Below, in pieces: positions 7,084 to 16,038 of a stretch of DNA of 33,980 bases. This DNA is from Pueribacillus sp041725775 (GTDB lineage Bacteria > Bacillota > Bacilli > Bacillales > UBA6769): positions 1 through 33,980 of the forward strand of contig NZ_JBEUEL010000030.1 in assembly GCF_041725775.1 (NCBI RefSeq). The letters run 5' to 3'. Under the pieces are notes generated by a model. The model ran no database searches and was not told the DNA's origin. It was given only the letters and a program-made list of their open reading frames with translations. Position numbers and translations under genes: made by a program. Position 1 is the first letter of the stretch; the number at the start of each line of letters is the position of its first letter.

Positions 7084-8544
7084 TTAATCAAGAAAGTAGT
7101 TTGGAGCTTCTTTCGTGATTTGTACATCGTGTGGATGGCTTTCTTTTAACCCTGCATTTGTAATTTTTGTGAATTTACTTTTTTCACGCAATGCTTCAAT
7201 CGAGTCTGTACCGCAATACCCCATGCCTGCACGCAATCCACCAATAAGTTGAAGAATTGTATCTGCAAGCGGTCCTTTAAACGGGACACGTCCTTCAATT
7301 CCTTCAGGAACAAGCTTTTTATTATTTTCCTGGAAATACCGATCACTGCTTCCTCTTTCCATTGAAGCAACTGACCCCATGCCTCGATATACTTTAAACT
7401 GTCTGCCTTGAAAAATTTCCCGTTCACCAGGGCTCTCTTCCGTTCCGGCAAGCAAGCTTCCGAGCATAACTGCATGAGAACCAGCCGCAATGGCTTTCAC
7501 GATATCACCAGAGTATTTAATCCCACCATCAGCAATGATCGCAACTCCATGTTTTTTCGCTTCCGTGGTACAGTCATAAACAGCAGTAATTTGCGGAACA
7601 CCGACCCCTGCTATAACACGTGTCGTACAAATTGAACCAGGACCGATTCCAACTTTTACGATTGTTGCTCCAGCTTCGATTAAATCGCGTGTCGCTTCTG
7701 CTGTTGCAACGTTACCTGCAATAATATCGAGTTCTGGATACCTTTCGCGAATGTCACGAACAGTATGAAGCACACCTTCAGAATGTCCGTGAGCCGTATC
7801 AACAACGATAACATCTACGCCTACTTCAACGAGCTTTTCGACACGCTGGAACGTATCTTTTGTAACACCGACAGCCGCACCTACAAGTAATCTTCCTTGT
7901 GAATCTTTTGCAGAGTTTGGATATTGAATCACTTTTTCAATATCTTTGATCGTAATTAAACCTTTTAAAATTCCGTTTGTATCAACGAGAGGAAGCTTTT
8001 CAATTTTATGTTTCTGTAAAATTTTTTCCGCTTCTTTTAGTGTCGTTCCGACAGGAGCAGTTACGAGATTTTCTTTCGTCATCACTTCGTTAATTACGAT
8101 CGAATAATCTTCAACAAAACGTAGATCTCGATTCGTTAAAATCCCGACGAGCTTGCGATTTTCATCAACAATGGGCACTCCAGAAATACGATACTTACTC
8201 ATCAAATGTTCGGCATCAAACACTTGGTGCTCAGGTGTTAAATAAAATGGATCTGTAATGACACCACTCTCCGAACGCTTCACGCGATCAACCATTTCAG
8301 CTTGTTCATCAATTGACATATTTTTATGAATAATCCCAAGTCCACCTTGACGTGCAATCGCAATCGCCATATCCGTTTCCGTTACCGTATCCATTCCCGC
8401 ACTAATAATTGGAATATTCAACGTAATCTTTTCACTTAATCTAGTTTTTACGGAGACATCACGAGGCAATATCGACGACTTTTGAGGAATTAATAGCACA
8501 TCATCAAACGTTAAGCTTTCTTTCGCAAACTTGTCCTCCCACAC
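7084..8544 (-). CDS. guaB: IMP dehydrogenase
   Basis: A 486-residue enzyme that oxidises IMP to XMP with NAD+, the committed step to GTP. The barrel holds the catalytic loop GPGSICTTR with Cys306, and the flap region carries the usual RYFQEN sequence. Two CBS domains occupy roughly residues 95-205 and probably bind adenine nucleotides for allosteric control. The start is GTG at 8544, giving MWEDKFAKESLTFDDV, collinear with B. subtilis GuaB; AAGGAG lies 10 bases upstream. It has its own promoter and terminator, so it is probably transcribed alone. The neighbour on the other side is the divergent yaaC. Confidence 0.97.
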   Translation of the reverse strand: MWEDKFAKESLTFDDVLLIPQKSSILPRDVSVKTRLSEKITLNIPIISAGMDTVTETDMAIAIARQGGLGIIHKNMSIDEQAEMVDRVKRSESGVITDPFYLTPEHQVFDAEHLMSKYRISGVPIVDENRKLVGILTNRDLRFVEDYSIVINEVMTKENLVTAPVGTTLKEAEKILQKHKIEKLPLVDTNGILKGLITIKDIEKVIQYPNSAKDSQGRLLVGAAVGVTKDTFQRVEKLVEVGVDVIVVDTAHGHSEGVLHTVRDIRERYPELDIIAGNVATAEATRDLIEAGATIVKVGIGPGSICTTRVIAGVGVPQITAVYDCTTEAKKHGVAIIADGGIKYSGDIVKAIAAGSHAVMLGSLLAGTEESPGEREIFQGRQFKVYRGMGSVASMERGSSDRYFQENNKKLVPEGIEGRVPFKGPLADTILQLIGGLRAGMGYCGTDSIEALREKSKFTKITNAGLKESHPHDVQITKEAPNYFLD

Positions 8545-8586
8545 AGATTAGCATCTCCTTTTTATTCAGCCTAAAGATTAATTAGT

Positions 8587-8615
8587 AGCTTATCAATTGG
8601 GCAAAATACTGTCAA
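8587..8615 (-). promoter_or_regulatory. Promoter of guaB
   Basis: On the minus strand a perfect TTGACA (8615-8610) is followed after 17 bases by TAAGCT (8592-8587), a weak -10. It lies 43 bases before the GTG start in the divergent guaB-yaaC gap. Confidence 0.5.
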
Positions 8616-8662
8616 GACAGCAAAAATTTGTTAGAGAATTCAAATGATTTTGAGGTGTTTTC

Positions 8663-9616
8663 ATGCAAGTTGAACGTGAAGTTTGGACATTTTTAAATTC
8701 CTTTCAATCGACTTCTATCGTACATTCTTTTTTAAGAGATCACTATACACGGCGCGAAATTCCAAATGCAGATTTAAAAAGCTATGACAACTGTTATACG
8801 TTTATTTATTACATCGAGCACGGAAAAAAATATTATAGACTTGCTAAACAAGCTCCTGATGAACTTAAGCCTGTTTTACTTTTCTACGGAATGGTCCAGC
8901 TTATTAAAGCATGTCTATTAACCGTTGATCCACAATATCCGGCGACGACATCTGTACTCGCTCACGGCGTATCAACCCGAAAACGAAAAAAACGAGATTA
9001 TTCTTTTTTGCAAGATGAAGTAAAAATTCAAAAGGATGGACTTCTGCGTCACTTTGCTGCGCATTTATTTCAAGATGACTTAACGAATGATCGATTCAAT
9101 ATGGAATCTCTTTTTGCAAAAATACCTGAGATGAATCCGATTTTTCAGATGAGTGGTAAACAACCGCCAAGTGTGCGGGTAGAACGAAAATCCGACGGTA
9201 CGTTCCACATTCCAGTATCGATTTTGGATGACTTACATATGACAAAGCGTAGGTTTCAAGAGTTTTTCATAACAAACAGTCCACTTCCCGTTTTGTTTCA
9301 GCAAAAAGATGAGAAAAACATCGTACTTAAAACAAATATAGACCACCCGCTGCATTGTGCACCGTTTCTTTTTCACGCGTCTGACGGCTATTATATTCCG
9401 ACGAAACGTGAATCGTTTAAACCGATGCAAGAGATTATCATGCATTATTTATTGCTTTACAATTTAAGCATGATTTGTCGCTATGAAACAGAATGGTGGA
9501 ATGACCTTTTTCATTCATTTTCAAGTAACGATCTTCCGTTTATCCGCCGCTTTTTGCTCATTAGTGAAACGAAAACCCCGTATATACTCGCGCTTTATTT
9601 AAAAAAACGAAGCTAA
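8663..9616 (+). CDS. yaaC: YaaC-like protein
   Basis: A 317-residue protein of the YaaC family, found next to guaB or gyrA in many Bacillaceae; its function is unknown. It is largely soluble, rich in aromatic and basic residues, with a basic patch around residues 100-115 (RKRKKRDYSF) and no signal peptide. The start is ATG at 8663 with GAGGTG 6 bases upstream. It is one of only two genes in the window transcribed toward the origin rather than away from it, as is also the case in B. subtilis. It converges on gyrA and shares a terminator with it. Confidence 0.9.
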   Translation: MQVEREVWTFLNSFQSTSIVHSFLRDHYTRREIPNADLKSYDNCYTFIYYIEHGKKYYRLAKQAPDELKPVLLFYGMVQLIKACLLTVDPQYPATTSVLAHGVSTRKRKKRDYSFLQDEVKIQKDGLLRHFAAHLFQDDLTNDRFNMESLFAKIPEMNPIFQMSGKQPPSVRVERKSDGTFHIPVSILDDLHMTKRRFQEFFITNSPLPVLFQQKDEKNIVLKTNIDHPLHCAPFLFHASDGYYIPTKRESFKPMQEIIMHYLLLYNLSMICRYETEWWNDLFHSFSSNDLPFIRRFLLISETKTPYILALYLKKRS

Positions 9617-9634
9617 AGCAAGCTTCGTTTTTTG
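9598..9634. terminator. Bidirectional terminator between yaaC and gyrA
   Basis: AAACGAAGCT (9605-9614) pairs with AGCTTCGTTT (9621-9630) around a 6-base loop. T residues follow on the plus strand, and As at 9598-9604 give a U run on the minus strand. It contains the yaaC stop codon and abuts the gyrA stop codon, so one hairpin serves both convergent genes. Confidence 0.9.
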
Positions 9635-12115
9635 TCATTGTTCATCATGATTATGATGCTCTTCTTCATCAAGAACGTCATCATTTTCATCTTCATCATT
9701 CACTTGTGCAACCGTACCGACTTTTTCACCTTCATCCAAGCGGATGAGCGTTACCCCTTGCGTATTTCTTCCCATTTGGGAAATACCGCTAACGGATGTA
9801 CGTATTAAAATCCCGCTTTCCGTAATAATCATCAAGTCATCTTCTTCTGAAACTGTTTTTAACGATACAACATCGCCATTGCGTTCGGTAATATTAACTG
9901 TTTTAATTCCTGAACCACCGCGAGCTTGTACACGATATTCATTTGCTTGTGTTCGTTTTCCAAATCCATTTTCCGTTACGACTAAGACGTCTTGATCGTC
10001 TTCTAAAATCCCTGCTCCAACGACTTTATCGTCTTTTTGAAGGCGAATTCCTCTCACTCCCGTAGCTGTTCTTCCCATTGAACGAACGTCTTGTTCATGA
10101 AATCGGATCGCCATCCCTTTTCTCGTTCCAATGATGACGTCCTTTCTTCCATCGGTTAATCGCACCGAAATAAGTTCATCATCTTCGCGGAAATTAATCG
10201 CGATTAACCCGCCGCGACGAATGTTTGCAAATGCTGAAAGATCGGTTCGTTTCGTAATTCCATGCTTCGTTACGAAGAGCAAATACCAGCCTTCTGTAAA
10301 TTCATGGATCGGAATGACAGCTGTGATCATTTCATCTTTTTCAATTTGGAGTAAGTTAATGATCGGTATTCCTTTCGCTGTTCGGCCATAATCAGGAATT
10401 TCATACCCTTTAAGACGGTATACTTTTCCTTTGTTTGTAAAAAATAAAACGGTATCGTGCGTTGATGTTGTAAATAAATGCTCAACGAAGTCACCTTCGT
10501 TCGTTCCCATTCCTTGTACGCCGCGACCGCCTCTGCGCTGGCTCCGATACGTGTCAATTGGAAGACGCTTAATATAGCCGTTATGGGTTAACGTAATAAT
10601 AATATTTTCTTTCGGAATTAAATCTTCGTCTTCGATTAAATTGAATCCTGCTTCAATCGAAGTCCGACGCTCATCAGCAAATTTTTCTTTCACTTCTGTT
10701 AACTCTTCGCGAATAATGTCAAGCACTTTTTCTTCATCAGCTAAAATTGCTTTTAATTCAGCGATAAGTTTTACTAACTCTTGATATTCATTTTCGATTT
10801 TGTCACGTTCTAAGCCAGTGAGTCGTTGCAAACGCATATCGAGAATGGCTTGGGCTTGTTCATGACTTAATGAAAATTGTGTCATCAAGCCTTCACGAGC
10901 AATATCAGTCGTTTCCGATGCACGAATGAGTGCGATGACTTCGTCTAGATGATCAAGTGCAATTCGCAATCCTTCAAGTATATGAGCTCTCGCTTCGGCA
11001 CGATTTAATTCAAATTGAGTACGTCTACGAATAACAACTTTTTGATGTTCTAAATAATGTTGCAAACATTCTTTTAACGAAAGAATTTTCGGACGCCCAT
11101 CGACGAGGGCCAACATATTGATTCCAAAACTCGTTTGCATAGCAGTGAGTTTATAAAGATTGTTTAAGACGACATTTGCATTTGCATCACGGCGAATTTC
11201 AATGACAATTCTCATGCCGTTTCGATCTGATTCATCAGCTAAATGTGTAATTCCATCAATCCGTTTATCACGTACTAAATCTGCAATTTTTTCAATCAGT
11301 TTTGCTTTGTTAACTTGAAAAGGCAATTCGCTAACAATAATTGTTTTTGTGCCGTTGTCATTTTCAATAATTTCGGCTTCCGCTTGGATGATAATTGAAC
11401 CTCTACCTGTTTCATATGCTTTACGAATGCCTTCTCTTCCGAGAATTTTACCCGCCGTTGGAAAATCAGGACCAGGAATAATTTCCATTAATTCCGGCAA
11501 ACTAATGTGAGGATTGTGGCTTACTGCTAACACTCCGTCAATCACTTCACCTAGATGGTGCGGTGGAATGTTCGTTGCCATTCCAACTGCAATTCCAGCT
11601 GCACCATTGACGAGCAAATTCGGAAATCTTGCCGGCAATACGACAGGTTCTTTCTCAGCACCATCGTAATTATCTTGAAAATCGATCGTATCTTTGTTAA
11701 TGTCACGAACAAGTTCCATCGCAATTTTTGACATTCTCGCTTCTGTATACCGCATCGCTGCGGCAGGATCACCGTCAACAGATCCAAAGTTTCCATGTCC
11801 ATCAACAAGCATATAACGATAGTTAAAATCTTGTGCCATACGAACCATCGCTTCATAAACAGCAGCGTCACCATGTGGATGGTACTTCCCAATTACATCT
11901 CCAACAATTCTTGCTGATTTTTTGTATGGCTTATCAGCTGTCATTCCAAGCTCATTCATCGCGTGTAAAATTCGACGGTGGACAGGTTTTAATCCGTCAC
12001 GAACATCTGGTAGCGCTCGGCTAACAATTACACTCATAGCGTAATCTAAAAATGACGTTCGCATTTCCTCGCTTATATTAATTTCTTCAACTCTTTGGTT
12101 TTCAATCTCAGACAT
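9635..12115 (-). CDS. gyrA: DNA gyrase subunit A
   Basis: An 826-residue subunit that cuts and rejoins DNA in the A2B2 gyrase complex, which introduces negative supercoils. The catalytic tyrosine is Tyr123 (AAMRYTEARMS). The GyrA box RRGGRGVQG lies at the start of the C-terminal wrapping domain, which has the usual beta-pinwheel repeats. The tail is very acidic and His/Asn-rich (DEDENDDVLDEEEHHNHDEQ). The quinolone-determining region reads HPHGDAAVYEAMVRMAQ: residue 84 is Ala where B. subtilis has Ser, with Glu88 kept. The start is ATG at 12115, 6 bases after CGGAGGGT. It follows gyrB by 134 bases with no terminator between, so the two are probably co-transcribed. Confidence 0.98.
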   Translation of the reverse strand: MSEIENQRVEEINISEEMRTSFLDYAMSVIVSRALPDVRDGLKPVHRRILHAMNELGMTADKPYKKSARIVGDVIGKYHPHGDAAVYEAMVRMAQDFNYRYMLVDGHGNFGSVDGDPAAAMRYTEARMSKIAMELVRDINKDTIDFQDNYDGAEKEPVVLPARFPNLLVNGAAGIAVGMATNIPPHHLGEVIDGVLAVSHNPHISLPELMEIIPGPDFPTAGKILGREGIRKAYETGRGSIIIQAEAEIIENDNGTKTIIVSELPFQVNKAKLIEKIADLVRDKRIDGITHLADESDRNGMRIVIEIRRDANANVVLNNLYKLTAMQTSFGINMLALVDGRPKILSLKECLQHYLEHQKVVIRRRTQFELNRAEARAHILEGLRIALDHLDEVIALIRASETTDIAREGLMTQFSLSHEQAQAILDMRLQRLTGLERDKIENEYQELVKLIAELKAILADEEKVLDIIREELTEVKEKFADERRTSIEAGFNLIEDEDLIPKENIIITLTHNGYIKRLPIDTYRSQRRGGRGVQGMGTNEGDFVEHLFTTSTHDTVLFFTNKGKVYRLKGYEIPDYGRTAKGIPIINLLQIEKDEMITAVIPIHEFTEGWYLLFVTKHGITKRTDLSAFANIRRGGLIAINFREDDELISVRLTDGRKDVIIGTRKGMAIRFHEQDVRSMGRTATGVRGIRLQKDDKVVGAGILEDDQDVLVVTENGFGKRTQANEYRVQARGGSGIKTVNITERNGDVVSLKTVSEEDDLMIITESGILIRTSVSGISQMGRNTQGVTLIRLDEGEKVGTVAQVNDEDENDDVLDEEEHHNHDEQ

Positions 12116-12249
12116 GCTTTTACCCTCCGTCTCTACTCCGAGGACAAGATTCTACTGCCAAAATTCTTTACTCAACGTTCAAAAAGTTTGGAGACATCAC
12201 AGTGAAAATTTGTAAAAATTCTTACCTTTGTCTCTTGTTGACTTTACAT

Positions 12250-14172
12250 TTAAATATCTAAATTTTTAACGTATTGAGCATTTTCTTGAATAAATTCTCG
12301 TCTTGGCTCGACTTTATCTCCCATTAAAATATTAAACACTTCATCGGCTTCAATTGCATCCTCAAGATTTACTTGCAACGTCGTTCTCGTTTCGGGATCC
12401 ATCGTTGTCTCCCAAAGTTGATCAGGATTCATTTCCCCTAAACCTTTATAACGTTGGATATCAGGTTTCGGTTTTTCCCCAAGTTCTTGTAATATGTCAT
12501 CACGCTCACGATCACTATACGCATAGTGTACCTTTTTCCCTTGTTTAATTTGATAAAGAGGGGGTTGCGCGATATAAATATAGCCTTTTTCAAGTAATGG
12601 CCGCATATATCTGTAGAAAAAAGTTAATAATAGCGTCCGAATATGGGCACCATCAACGTCTGCATCCGTCATAATAAAAACTTTATGGTATCTCGCTTTT
12701 TCAATATCAAATTCTTCGCCAATCCCTGTTCCGATTGCGGTAATAATCGTACGAATTTCATTATTTGATAAAATTTTATCAAGTCTAGCCTTTTCGACAT
12801 TTAAAATTTTTCCTCTTAATGGCAAAATTGCTTGAAAATGTCGATCTCTGCCTGTTTTTGCCGAACCGCCTGCCGAGTCTCCTTCTACAATAAAAAGTTC
12901 AGATATCGATGCATCACGTGAAGAACAATCTGCTAATTTTCCTGGTAATGAACTAACTTCCAATGCATTTTTTCTTCTTGTCAGTTCACGAGCTTTTTTT
13001 GCGGCTAACCTTGCTCTTGAAGCCATCATTCCTTTTTCAACAATTCGTCGTGCGACAGATGGGTTTTCGAGTAAATATGTTGAAAATTCATCGCTAAACA
13101 GTGAATCAGTTATAGTTCTCGCATCTGCATTTCCGAGCTTTGTTTTCGTCTGTCCTTCGAATTGTGGGTCAGGGTGTTTAATGGAAATAATTGCCGTTAT
13201 TCCTTCACGTACGTCATCACCTAAAAGGTTTGCATCATTTTCTTTAAATAGACCGCTTTTCCGTGCATAATCGTTAATAACTCGTGTTAATGCTGTTCGA
13301 AATCCGACTTCATGAGTTCCGCCTTCATGTGTTTTAATGTTGTTAGCAAACGAATAAATATTACTCATAAATCCATCGTTGTATTGGAGAGCAATTTCCA
13401 AGGAAATACCGTTACGCTCTCCTTCAATAAAAATCGGTTCATCATGAAGTACTTCACGCGAACGATTGAGATGTTGTACGTACGATTTAATGCCACCTTC
13501 ATAATAAAATTCTAACTCGTTTCCATTTCCACGCTTATCCACAGCTACGATCGTAAGTCCTCTATTTAAATAGGCAAGTTCGCGCAACCGTGTTTTTAAA
13601 ATTTCAAAATCAAATTCCGTCGTTTCTGTAAAAATTTCTGGATCGGGAACAAATCGAATTTTTGTACCAGTATGTTCTGTATCTCCAATAATTTTAAGCT
13701 CGCCATTTGGTATACCACGGCTAAAAGTTTGAGAATAAATGTGTCCATCACGATTGATTGTTACTTCTAGTTCGGTTGATAATGCATTAACAACCGCTGC
13801 TCCGACCCCGTGAAGCCCGCCCGATACTTTGTAACCACCGCCACCAAATTTTCCGCCTGCGTGAAGATTTGTTAAAATGACTTCAACGGCTGGACGTCCC
13901 ATTTTTTCGTGCGTTCCGACGGGAATACCACGTCCATTATCTTCAACAACAATGCTGTTATCTTCTTCAACAGCAACGATAATTTTATCACAATAGCCTG
14001 CCAATGCTTCATCAATACTGTTATCGACAATTTCCCAAACGAGGTGATGAAGCCCTCTGGAACTCGTTGAACCAATATACATACCGGGGCGTTTTCTAAC
14101 TGCTTCTAATCCTTCTAATACTTGAATTTGATGTTCATCATATGTTTGTTCCATTCGTTGCTCAGATGACAT
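12250..14172 (-). CDS. gyrB: DNA gyrase subunit B
   Basis: A 640-residue ATPase subunit of gyrase. The GHKL ATPase domain shows WEIVDNSIDEALAG, EDNGRGIPVG and GGLHGVGAAVVNAL. The TOPRIM domain shows FIVEGDSAGGSAK and MTDADVDGAHIRTLL, and a PLYQ/RYKGLGEMN segment follows. The start is ATG at 14172 (MSSEQRMEQTYDEHQIQ) because GTAGGTGG lies 7 bases upstream; the frame is open to 14202 but without a better site. It sits 26 bases after remB in the recF-remB-gyrB-gyrA order typical of Bacillus. Confidence 0.98.
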   Translation of the reverse strand: MSSEQRMEQTYDEHQIQVLEGLEAVRKRPGMYIGSTSSRGLHHLVWEIVDNSIDEALAGYCDKIIVAVEEDNSIVVEDNGRGIPVGTHEKMGRPAVEVILTNLHAGGKFGGGGYKVSGGLHGVGAAVVNALSTELEVTINRDGHIYSQTFSRGIPNGELKIIGDTEHTGTKIRFVPDPEIFTETTEFDFEILKTRLRELAYLNRGLTIVAVDKRGNGNELEFYYEGGIKSYVQHLNRSREVLHDEPIFIEGERNGISLEIALQYNDGFMSNIYSFANNIKTHEGGTHEVGFRTALTRVINDYARKSGLFKENDANLLGDDVREGITAIISIKHPDPQFEGQTKTKLGNADARTITDSLFSDEFSTYLLENPSVARRIVEKGMMASRARLAAKKARELTRRKNALEVSSLPGKLADCSSRDASISELFIVEGDSAGGSAKTGRDRHFQAILPLRGKILNVEKARLDKILSNNEIRTIITAIGTGIGEEFDIEKARYHKVFIMTDADVDGAHIRTLLLTFFYRYMRPLLEKGYIYIAQPPLYQIKQGKKVHYAYSDRERDDILQELGEKPKPDIQRYKGLGEMNPDQLWETTMDPETRTTLQVNLEDAIEADEVFNILMGDKVEPRREFIQENAQYVKNLDI

Positions 14173-14198
14173 TTTTTTACCACCTACATTTCCAAGTT

Positions 14199-14468
14199 TC
14201 ATTCATTGATTTCATCTAGCTTTAGTAAATACGTTTCTGTTTCATCTAACGCACGTCGTTTTAAAGTTAGTGATGATAATGGTGACAAGTATAGCATCTT
14301 CGTTGTGACAACGAGCGATTTCGTATCATTATCACTAATATCGACTAGTTTATCTTCTTCTTTAAAATGTTCGATATATTCATATATTTCATCAGAAGAT
14401 TGCCATTCAAGTATTGCGACAACGTCGCTAGATCGAATAACAACATCTTCACCTAAGTGAATGTACAA
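14199..14468 (-). CDS. remB: Extracellular matrix regulatory protein RemB (YaaB)
   Basis: An 89-residue protein of the RemB/YaaB family (DUF370), placed between recF and gyrB as in B. subtilis, where it promotes biofilm matrix gene expression. The N-terminus MYIHLGEDVVIRSSDVVAI matches the family start, and SLVVTT followed by YLSPLSSLTLKRR matches its conserved C-terminal half. I use TTG at 14468 with GAGGTGG 6 bases upstream. An ATG at 14483 overlaps the recF stop codon (ATGA) and would add five residues not expected for the family. Confidence 0.88.
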   Translation of the reverse strand: MYIHLGEDVVIRSSDVVAILEWQSSDEIYEYIEHFKEEDKLVDISDNDTKSLVVTTKMLYLSPLSSLTLKRRALDETETYLLKLDEINE

Positions 14469-14479
14469 TGAGTTCCACC

Positions 14480-15601
14480 TCATTCCAGTTTCATAATTTC
14501 ACCTTTGGAAACGTGATAACGTGTCGCTTTTTGTAATGTTTCATGATGAATACCATCTACACTTGTCGTCGTTACGAATGTTTGAACTTTTCCTTGAATT
14601 GTATTTAATAAATGTGATTGACGATGTTCATCGAGTTCAGATAACACGTCATCAAGAAGGAGGATAGGGTATTCCCCAACTTCTTCTTTAATCAATTCAA
14701 TTTCCGCAAGTTTAACTGCTAATGCAGTTGTACGCTGTTGACCTTGTGAACCGAACGTTTGCACATCTTTTCCGTTTACGAAAAATAAAACATCGTCTCG
14801 GTGAGGTCCTGCTAATGTCATCCCGCGATCGATCTCTCTATCTTTTATTTTAGCAAATTTATTTTCATATGCTTCTACTATTTTCGACAATGTTGCTTGT
14901 TCTGATACGTCTACAGAGGGGAGGTAATTTAATTGAAGTTCTTCTTCTCCATGACTAATATTGTGGTGAATCGTTTCTGCCCAATTTTGAAGCTTCGTAA
15001 GAAAAGAGAGTCGGCGTTTTACGACTTTTGCGGCTAAGTCTGTTAAACTTTCAGTTAAAATGTCGAGCATGATGAGCTGTTCTTGATTTCTCATTCGCTG
15101 TAAATCTTTTAATAGTGCATTCCGTTGTTGCAATATTTTTTGGTATTGGCTTAAATCGTGAATGTAGACGGGCTGGATTTGTCCGATTTCCATATCGAGA
15201 AATCGCCGTCTAATGCTTGGATTTCCTTTCACAATATTTAAATCTTCGGGTGCAAACATGACGATATTAAGTGCACCGATATAATTACTTAATTTTCTTT
15301 GTTCGAGAGAGTTAAGTTTAGCTTTTTTTCCAAACTCAGAAATTGTAATCTCCAATGTGATGATTCCACTGTTTTTTTCTACTGTTCCTTCTATTCTAGC
15401 ATATTTCTCATCCCAACGAATGAGCTCCTTATCTTTTTGAGTCCGGTGTCCTTTCGTCATTGCTAATGTATGAATGGCTTCCATCATGTTCGTTTTTCCT
15501 TGGGCATTTTCTCCAATGAGCAAGTTAACGTTCGGATCAAAAGCAACGTCAGCATATTTATAATTTCGATAATTCAGTAATGATATGGATTGTAAATGCA
15601 A
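14480..15601 (-). CDS. recF: DNA replication and repair protein RecF
   Basis: A 373-residue SMC-like ATPase that binds gapped DNA and helps RecA load during repair and fork restart. The Walker A motif is GENAQGKTN near residue 32. The signature region is TFGSQGQQRT, and Walker B is YPILLLDDVLSELD. The start is TTG at 15601 with GGAGGA 6 bases upstream, giving an N-terminus and length (about 370) like B. subtilis RecF. A TTG at 15619 overlaps the yaaA stop codon and is less likely. It is tightly linked to yaaA upstream and remB downstream. Confidence 0.96.
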   Translation of the reverse strand: MHLQSISLLNYRNYKYADVAFDPNVNLLIGENAQGKTNMMEAIHTLAMTKGHRTQKDKELIRWDEKYARIEGTVEKNSGIITLEITISEFGKKAKLNSLEQRKLSNYIGALNIVMFAPEDLNIVKGNPSIRRRFLDMEIGQIQPVYIHDLSQYQKILQQRNALLKDLQRMRNQEQLIMLDILTESLTDLAAKVVKRRLSFLTKLQNWAETIHHNISHGEEELQLNYLPSVDVSEQATLSKIVEAYENKFAKIKDREIDRGMTLAGPHRDDVLFFVNGKDVQTFGSQGQQRTTALAVKLAEIELIKEEVGEYPILLLDDVLSELDEHRQSHLLNTIQGKVQTFVTTTSVDGIHHETLQKATRYHVSKGEIMKLE

Positions 15602-15615
15602 CGTTGGTCCTCCAA

Positions 15616-15831
15616 TCAAGATGTCACTATAAATTCACCGTAACCATCAATTGAAATTTGATCGCCAACGTATAATTTTCGTCCTCTACGCACTTCTTCT
15701 TCATCGTTAACGATGACTGTATGTTCTTGTAAAAACCATTTTGCCATTCCACCAGACTGAATAACATCAGTCTGTTTTAATAGCTGGCCAAGCGTAATAT
15801 AGTCGGTTTGAATTTGTACGTTTTTTCGCAA
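15616..15831 (-). CDS. yaaA: S4-domain RNA-binding protein YaaA
   Basis: A 71-residue protein with an S4-type RNA-binding domain (ITLGQLLKQTDVIQSGGMAKW, then VNDEEEVRRGRKLYVGD). It lies between dnaN and recF, as in most Firmicutes; the B. subtilis homologue YaaA is linked to large ribosomal subunit assembly. The start TTG at 15831 gives exactly the length of the B. subtilis protein and has AAGGA about 10 bases upstream. The open frame continues to 15864, but that part overlaps a candidate promoter. Confidence 0.88.
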   Translation of the reverse strand: MRKNVQIQTDYITLGQLLKQTDVIQSGGMAKWFLQEHTVIVNDEEEVRRGRKLYVGDQISIDGYGEFIVTS

Positions 15832-15854
15832 TATATTCACATCCTTAACTATAT

Positions 15855-15890
15855 ATTTTACCATAAATTGAGATTTGCATCAGTAGAGTG
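15855..15890 (-). promoter_or_regulatory. Candidate promoter of yaaA-recF-remB-gyrBA
   Basis: On the minus strand TAAAAT (15860-15855) is preceded by TGG, an extended -10 (TGN), with only a weak -35 (CTGATG) 17 bases upstream. It lies after the dnaN terminator, so the block needs a promoter here. Confidence 0.4.
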
Positions 15891-15988
15891 GGATTTGAGC
15901 TGTTTAGACGTTATAATAAGCTGTTTTCTTAAAAATTTATTGTTTTTGAATAATAAAAGATAAAAATGGCAACTTAAAGCTGCTTAAA

Positions 15989-16025
15989 TGAAAAAAGCTA
16001 TCGGGCTAAAATCGACCAATAGCTT
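15989..16025 (-). terminator. dnaN terminator
   Basis: On the minus strand AAGCTATTGG pairs with CCGATAGCTT (one G-T pair) and a T run follows. It lies 14 bases past the dnaN stop codon and ends the dnaA-dnaN transcript. Confidence 0.82.
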
Positions 16026-16038
16026 ATTACATATTTTT

